From Lewinella cohaerens DSM 23179 (GTDB lineage: Bacteria; Bacteroidota; Bacteroidia; Chitinophagales; Saprospiraceae), in contig NZ_KB903537.1 of assembly GCF_000379805.1 (NCBI RefSeq), positions 116,291 through 154,437 on the forward strand: a DNA stretch of 38,147 bases. The letters run 5' to 3'. Below, piece after piece: positions 33,634-38,147 of the stretch. The notes under the pieces are model-generated. The model saw only the letters and a program-made list of their open reading frames with translations. It made no database searches and was not told where the DNA came from. Numbering within the stretch: the first letter of the stretch is position 1; each line of letters begins with the position of its first letter. Both the position numbers and the translations under genes were made by a program.

Positions 33634-33983
33634 AGTTCTGTGTTTAAAAAATGTTTGGACGGGTAGGCTGAACATTCAATTGCTCATCCTCCCTTTGCAT
33701 CAGATGGAAAAAACCGACGAGTAGTTGGCCGGCTATTTTTTACGGCAAATACAGTGTTTCAAAGCATAAAAAAACAAAATAAGACATTATTGGGGACAGC
33801 TTTGAATTACAAATATAAATAAAAAAACAATGTTTAACACGCTAAGAACTTGCGTCTTCCTTAAATCAGGTTCGAAATAAAAAGTAGAATTTCGACTCAA
33901 AAAGGAAATAAACGCCTTTTCTATACCGCTCCTTGTTCTAAAGCGACCGTTTACTCAATCGCTGCATTAATCTAATATAATTG
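33634..33983. other. AT-rich intergenic region with no gene seen
   Basis: This gap lies between the protease start and the M23 peptidase stop, both minus. It is AT-rich with A and T runs. A TATATTTG (-7-like) on the minus strand at 33810-33817 has no matching -33 element. A 13-nt direct repeat (AATCTAATATAAT at 33969-33981 and 33988-34000) crosses the M23 stop codon. No terminator hairpin was found. Confidence 0.45.
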
Positions 33984-34898
33984 TTAAAATCTAATATAAT
34001 CAACCGGATCGACGGGAATTCCGTGCCACCATAGCTCAAAATGCAAGTGTGGGCCAGTTGTCTGGTGGCCCGTGTTTCCGATGATTGCTATCGCTTCACC
34101 GCCTTTTACAAAGCTCCCTACTTCTTTGAGTAGCTCTTGGTTGTGCTTGTAAAACGAAATCACGCCATTCTGGTGTTGAATACCTATGGTATACCCTGTA
34201 TCGTAAGTATAGTCAGAAAGAATAACAAAGCCATCCATTGCGGCCTTTACTGCTGTTCCTTTAGCAGCGATAATATCGACCCCGTTGTGGTTCTCATCCA
34301 ACTCAAATCCGCCGATAATTTCGCCCCGTATCGGGGCAACAAAAAACAATTGCTCCAGCGGAATATCACGGCTACCGGAAATGGGTTGTTGGCGGGAATT
34401 CCGTGCAGCTGCACCAACGGATTCCAGTTCCATCTCTCGGCGCAGCTGCATTTCCTCTGCTGAGATGGTGACTTCTTCAATATTATCCAGGTTCTCTAAA
34501 GCGGCAGAATCAATCCCTTGCTGAGATTCCAATACCGATTGGTATTTCCCCAATAAGAGGTTACGAAAATTATCAGCATAAGCTGTTTGAGCTTCTAGTT
34601 CCCTTTCAAGGGAAGTAATTTCAGTGGATAGCTCCATCAATTCTTCGCGAGCAACCACATCACCAAAGCCGGGCAGGTATTTTTTCAGTGGTGTGAAAGC
34701 GATCAGAACAACTACAACTAGTGCCACTAACACCACAATACTGCTCAGTGCCAAGTAAACATTCATCAAGCTAAGTTGGAAAGAACGCACCTCTTCAAAG
34801 GTATCCTCGTTCATTACCGACATTCGGTAACGGTTGTTGAGGCTAGCTCTCCAGCGCTGCCAGGCGCTACTTCCTTGTTTTCCCTCTAAATCTTCCAT
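33984..34898 (-). CDS. Membrane-anchored M23-family peptidase
   Basis: This 304-residue protein starts at ATG 34898. One membrane helix lies at about 48-68, with the N-terminus cytoplasmic. A coiled coil covers about 84-120. The M23 domain (about 185-304) has HNGVD (H204, D208), SFYKHN (H252) and GPHLHFE (H284, H286). Zinc is expected to be held by H204, D208 and H286, with H252 and H284 supporting catalysis. All expected residues are present, so it should cleave peptidoglycan cross-links or stems in the periplasm, unlike degenerate EnvC/NlpD-type activators. It is monocistronic and divergent from the SprE/PorW gene. Membrane anchoring with a coiled coil suggests regulated cell-wall remodelling. 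The target bond is unknown. Confidence 0.92.
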   Translation of the reverse strand: MEDLEGKQGSSAWQRWRASLNNRYRMSVMNEDTFEEVRSFQLSLMNVYLALSSIVVLVALVVVVLIAFTPLKKYLPGFGDVVAREELMELSTEITSLERELEAQTAYADNFRNLLLGKYQSVLESQQGIDSAALENLDNIEEVTISAEEMQLRREMELESVGAAARNSRQQPISGSRDIPLEQLFFVAPIRGEIIGGFELDENHNGVDIIAAKGTAVKAAMDGFVILSDYTYDTGYTIGIQHQNGVISFYKHNQELLKEVGSFVKGGEAIAIIGNTGHQTTGPHLHFELWWHGIPVDPVDYIRF

Positions 34899-35014
34899 AG
34901 TATTCTATACTTCTACCTGCTTTTCCACGTTTACTAAGGTGGATTAAATTGGACACATCCTTCATTCTGTCGTTAAAATCAACGATTTGGAGACTTAAAC
35001 GACTTTCTTTAGGG

Positions 35015-35045
35015 TTTGAAGTATGGACAATTAAAAATACCTTTG
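35015..35045 (+). promoter_or_regulatory. Bacteroidota promoter for sprE/porW
   Basis: TTTG (35015-35018), exactly 19 bp, then TACCTTTG (35038-35045). This is a full match to the Bacteroidota primary sigma consensus, the best in the window. It places the transcript start near 35052, about 50 nt before TTG 35104. Confidence 0.8.
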
Positions 35046-35103
35046 TTAGAATTTCGGCAAAGATAAGTGAATAATTCTTTGCTCATCACAAAAATTACTT
35101 GGC

Positions 35104-38073
35104 TTGAGACAGATTAACAAGCTCTTTTGGATTGCAATCAGCATGGTAGTGCTTACGGCTTGTACTACCCAAAAGAAGAAAGGAGAGCTAACGACCGTAG
35201 GTAAATTATGGCACAACACCACTGCTCACTATAATGGCTATTTCAATGCCAATGAAATCATTGAAGCTTCGAAATTGCAACTGGCAGAGCAGCATCAGGA
35301 TAATTATCTTGAGTTGCTGGATATTTACGAATACACGGAAGTAGATAACCCCAAGGTCATTTCAGAGCAGGTCGACGAGGCACTCAAAAAGGTAACCGTT
35401 GTTATCAACCTTCACCCTTATAGCCAGTGGTCAGATGATTGTTATCTCTTGGCAGGGAAAGCGCTTTACCTCAAACAGGATTACGAAAGCGCTGAAAAAG
35501 CTTTCCGATTTCTTCTAAACGAATATCCGCCTGAGGATAAAGCCGCTAAAGCCGAGCAACAGAAAAACAGCCGCCGTAAAGGAAAATCTGGCGCTAGCAG
35601 AAACTCGAGAAGTAGCAAAAACACCAGTACTTCTGCTGGTTTGGAAGGCGAAAAGCCTTTAACGACCAAACAACGTCAGAGAGCTCGCAAAAAATACAAC
35701 AGGGAAGTTCAAAAACGCAAAAAGCAAAGGGAGAAGGCACGTCGTCGGGGCAAGACCCCCCCCAAGGACCCCGAAGTTCCTGATGAAACACCAAAGCCTG
35801 CCCCCACTACTACCGATGAACCCACCGCTACCGAAACCGACGAATTGCCTCCGGTAGGTATGGTACGCCTTTCGAAAGACCCTGTTACCGGAGGTGTCGA
35901 TGGGGATACTGACCAATACCGCCTCAAACACCGCCCAGCTTATCAGGAGGGGCAATTGTGGCTAGCAAGAACCTACATCGAAAGAGACAACTACAATGCA
36001 GCTCGTCGTATTCTTAATCAGATGGAGAAAAACCCGGCTACTTTCAACGACTTGCGTAGTGAAATAGCTGTTGCCATGGCACATCTGGCAATTAAAGAGG
36101 GGGATTACGATATAGCAGCTCAAGCCTTGGACGAAGCTGTTGATCGCGCAGAAAATAAAGATGAAAAGGCTCGTTTTTCCTTTATTCAGGCCCAACTTTA
36201 TCAACAACTAGGTAATAGTGAAGGCGCTTATACTGCTTACCAACAAGTAGTGAGGTACAAGCCAGCTTACGCGATGGAGTTTGCTGCTCGCCTAAACATG
36301 TCGCAAAACGCTTACCTGTCAGGCAAGGGTTCTGCCGAAGAAGCAATCGCCAACCTGGAGCGCATGCTCAAAGACGAGAAAAATGAACTTTACCAAGATC
36401 AAATTTACTTCGCGATGGCTGGCATTCAGCTTGCCCAGGGCAATGAAATAGAAGGTATAGCTTTGCTTGAACAGAGCCTGAGTGTAGGCAGCTCTAATGC
36501 TGCTCAACAGGCCGAAGCTTACTATATCCTTGGTAGCCTTTATTATGCCAAGGAGGATTACCTTGCTGCAAAGACCTATTTCGACAGTGCACTTAGCGTA
36601 ATGAACCCTGGTGATGAACGCTTCCCTGCAACAGAACGCTTGCGCGATAACCTGGTAGATATTGCTCGCAATCTGGAAACGATTACCCTACAGGATAGTC
36701 TTCTGAGAATTGCAGCAATGAGCCCGGAAGAACAAGCCGAGCTTGCGAAGAAGCTCTATGAAGCCAAAGGCGTAGGTAAAACAGATGATGCCAATACTGG
36801 TCGCGATAAGTTTAACTCATCGACTGCTCGGGTGGCGATGTCTGGCAGGCCTTCTGCTGGCCCTTCCTTGCGTACAGAATCTAGTTTCTTCGCTTATGAT
36901 GATCGCGTGATGAAGCGTGGTGCTCGGGAATTCGATCGCCGCTGGGGAGACCGCCCACTGGAAGACAACTGGCGGCGTAGTAATCGTGCAGATGCTGGCT
37001 TTGACACCGTGGAAGAAGCAGAAGAAATCGACCTCAACCTGCTAACCCAGGAACAAATCGATAAAATTCTTTCTGATGTCCCTAAGGATAATGGCGCTCA
37101 GGAAGGTGCTCGCCTACAAATTAAAAAGGCAATGTTTGAATTGGGTCGCCTCTACCGTGATCGACTCAAAAACAACCAGAAGTGTGTAGATATCCTGGAG
37201 GAACTCAACGAACGTTTCCCTGGGCACATCCACGAATTGGACAGTTGGTATTACCTCTACCTTGCCCACTCCGAACTCAACAATACTGCTGAAGCTCAAG
37301 TGTACAAGGATAAGATTTTGCAGAAATACCCTACCTCTACGTTCGGTCAAATTCTGATAAACCCCAACTATGCACAAGAGTTCATGGATGGAGAACGGCA
37401 GCTTAATCGTACCTACGACGAAGTTTACCAACTTTTTGAACAAGGACAGTTCGAGCAGGTAATCACCCAGTCGAAAACCAATGCTGGCCGCCTGGTTGGC
37501 AAGCACCCTTTAAAACCTCGCTATGCACTACTAACTGCCATGAGCACCGGTAGTACAGAGGGAAAGGAAGCCTATATCAGTGAATTGCAAAAGGTCATTG
37601 CGACTTACCCTAGTTCGCCGGAAGAGACACGTGCGAAGGAAATCCTACGCCTTTTAGGGGGCGCAGGAGCTAGTTTGCCTGGTAATACTCAGGAGACCAG
37701 CGGCGCTTTTCAGGTTGCAGACAATGAGCTTCACTACGTGATCATCGTCTTTGAGTCAGATGACATTGACCTTAACGCCAATAAGATAAAAGTCTCTGAC
37801 TACAACCGTAAATACCACAACTTGGATAAACTGCGAATCTCTAATGTTTATCTCGGCCAGAGCAATGACGTTCCGGTACTGGTATTGCGTCGTTTCAAAA
37901 ATAAAGATGCCGCCATGTCTTATTATGATGGTGTTCAAAAGAATGGAGCAGACTTCATCAATCCCGATGAGGTTCCTTTTCAAATCTTACCAATCACCCA
38001 GAGTAATTACCGCGAGGTGTTGAGAAATCGTTCCGTCGATGGTTATCCTGCTTTCTTTCAGGAGAGTTACTAA
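35104..38073 (+). CDS. porW: Type IX secretion system TPR lipoprotein SprE/PorW
   Basis: This 989-residue protein starts at TTG 35104, which gives the lipoprotein signal MRQINKLFWIAISMVVLTAC (C20). A region typical of SprE/PorW follows (TVGKLWHNTTAHYNGYFNAN), then tetratricopeptide-like helices before and after a basic, low-complexity insert at about 155-245 (KKYNREVQKRKKQREKARRR, then proline/threonine-rich). TPR-like pairs continue to about 530 (DNYNAARRILNQME, GDYDIAAQALDEA). The C-terminal part has further helical repeats and a conserved-looking final domain (LHYVIIVFESDDIDLNANK). SprE/PorW is a periplasmic lipoprotein needed for T9SS secretion and gliding. A strong promoter precedes it and a terminator follows, so it is monocistronic. 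Its presence fits the three T9SS cargo proteins in this window. Confidence 0.85.
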   Translation: MRQINKLFWIAISMVVLTACTTQKKKGELTTVGKLWHNTTAHYNGYFNANEIIEASKLQLAEQHQDNYLELLDIYEYTEVDNPKVISEQVDEALKKVTVVINLHPYSQWSDDCYLLAGKALYLKQDYESAEKAFRFLLNEYPPEDKAAKAEQQKNSRRKGKSGASRNSRSSKNTSTSAGLEGEKPLTTKQRQRARKKYNREVQKRKKQREKARRRGKTPPKDPEVPDETPKPAPTTTDEPTATETDELPPVGMVRLSKDPVTGGVDGDTDQYRLKHRPAYQEGQLWLARTYIERDNYNAARRILNQMEKNPATFNDLRSEIAVAMAHLAIKEGDYDIAAQALDEAVDRAENKDEKARFSFIQAQLYQQLGNSEGAYTAYQQVVRYKPAYAMEFAARLNMSQNAYLSGKGSAEEAIANLERMLKDEKNELYQDQIYFAMAGIQLAQGNEIEGIALLEQSLSVGSSNAAQQAEAYYILGSLYYAKEDYLAAKTYFDSALSVMNPGDERFPATERLRDNLVDIARNLETITLQDSLLRIAAMSPEEQAELAKKLYEAKGVGKTDDANTGRDKFNSSTARVAMSGRPSAGPSLRTESSFFAYDDRVMKRGAREFDRRWGDRPLEDNWRRSNRADAGFDTVEEAEEIDLNLLTQEQIDKILSDVPKDNGAQEGARLQIKKAMFELGRLYRDRLKNNQKCVDILEELNERFPGHIHELDSWYYLYLAHSELNNTAEAQVYKDKILQKYPTSTFGQILINPNYAQEFMDGERQLNRTYDEVYQLFEQGQFEQVITQSKTNAGRLVGKHPLKPRYALLTAMSTGSTEGKEAYISELQKVIATYPSSPEETRAKEILRLLGGAGASLPGNTQETSGAFQVADNELHYVIIVFESDDIDLNANKIKVSDYNRKYHNLDKLRISNVYLGQSNDVPVLVLRRFKNKDAAMSYYDGVQKNGADFINPDEVPFQILPITQSNYREVLRNRSVDGYPAFFQESY

Positions 38074-38107
38074 AAAAAAGCTGCTGGGGAAACCCAGCAG
38101 CTTTTTT
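38074..38107 (+). terminator. Intrinsic terminator of sprE/porW
   Basis: Immediately after the TAA (38071-38073): an A run, then the perfect 9-bp stem GCTGCTGGG (38080-38088), GAAA loop, CCCAGCAGC (38093-38101) and six Ts. A textbook terminator with a stable GNRA-type tetraloop. Confidence 0.95.
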
Positions 38108-38147
38108 AATCCCTCAAGAAATTACTCCACTGCTCGCTTCGCTTCTG

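Overview
The window looks like a piece of chromosome from a gliding-type Bacteroidota, most like the Saprospiraceae/Lewinella group. The evidence is indirect: three proteins carry type IX secretion (T9SS) C-terminal sorting domains, there is a SprE/PorW-type T9SS lipoprotein and a TonB-dependent receptor with a carboxypeptidase-regulatory-like N-terminus, promoters match the Bacteroidota form (TTTG, 19 bp, TAnnTTTG), there is little Shine-Dalgarno signal, and TTG starts are frequent. No rRNA, tRNA, CRISPR array or complete insertion sequence was seen.

Layout. 1-5985 (all minus): a nearly complete RetSat/CrtI-like FAD oxidoreductase cut by the window edge, a secreted CBM6-GH16 beta-glucanase, and a TonB-dependent receptor of heme/hemoglobin type. 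6388-9371 (plus): a B12-binding-type radical SAM protein and a FISUMP lipoprotein. 9404-11288 (minus): a small tyrosine-phosphatase-like protein, an NTF2-like lipoprotein and a CvfB-type S1-domain protein. 11412-15306 (minus): a glycosyltransferase group made of a polyprenyl-phosphate-sugar-synthase-like GT2, a membrane cellulose-synthase-like GT2 and a GT-C mannosyltransferase-like protein. 15665-17394: a small winged-helix-like protein, a SpoU/TrmH RNA methyltransferase, dodecin, and two copies of a hairpin repeat. 17426-24355 (plus): a 2309-residue surface protein with about 19 Ig/PKD-like repeats and a type B T9SS signal. 24683-28081 (minus): an envelope operon (CsgG-like, DUF6175-like, an AT-rich methyltransferase, a periplasmic protein of unknown function). 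28237-28953: a lipoprotein MsrA. 29026-33633 (minus): a subtilisin-family protease with five SprB repeats, a GEVED domain and a type A T9SS signal. 33984-38073: a membrane M23 peptidase divergent from SprE/PorW.

How they fit together. The secreted glucanase, the giant adhesin-like protein and the protease are all predicted T9SS cargo, and SprE/PorW is part of that export machine. The TonB receptor, MsrA, the M23 peptidase and the CsgG-like operon also act at the envelope. The glycosyltransferase group probably builds a cell-surface glycan from a lipid-linked sugar donor.

Most unusual features: a family of three near-palindromic, MITE-like hairpin repeats (3455-3552, 16951-17080, 17265-17394), each ending 11-48 bp before a predicted start codon and showing paired stem changes between copies; a run of four hairpins at 1742-1922; a CsgG/DUF6175/FlgT-like operon interrupted by an AT-rich methyltransferase gene; and several intergenic arrays of short phased repeats. 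All function statements rest on reading the translated sequence, without database searches.
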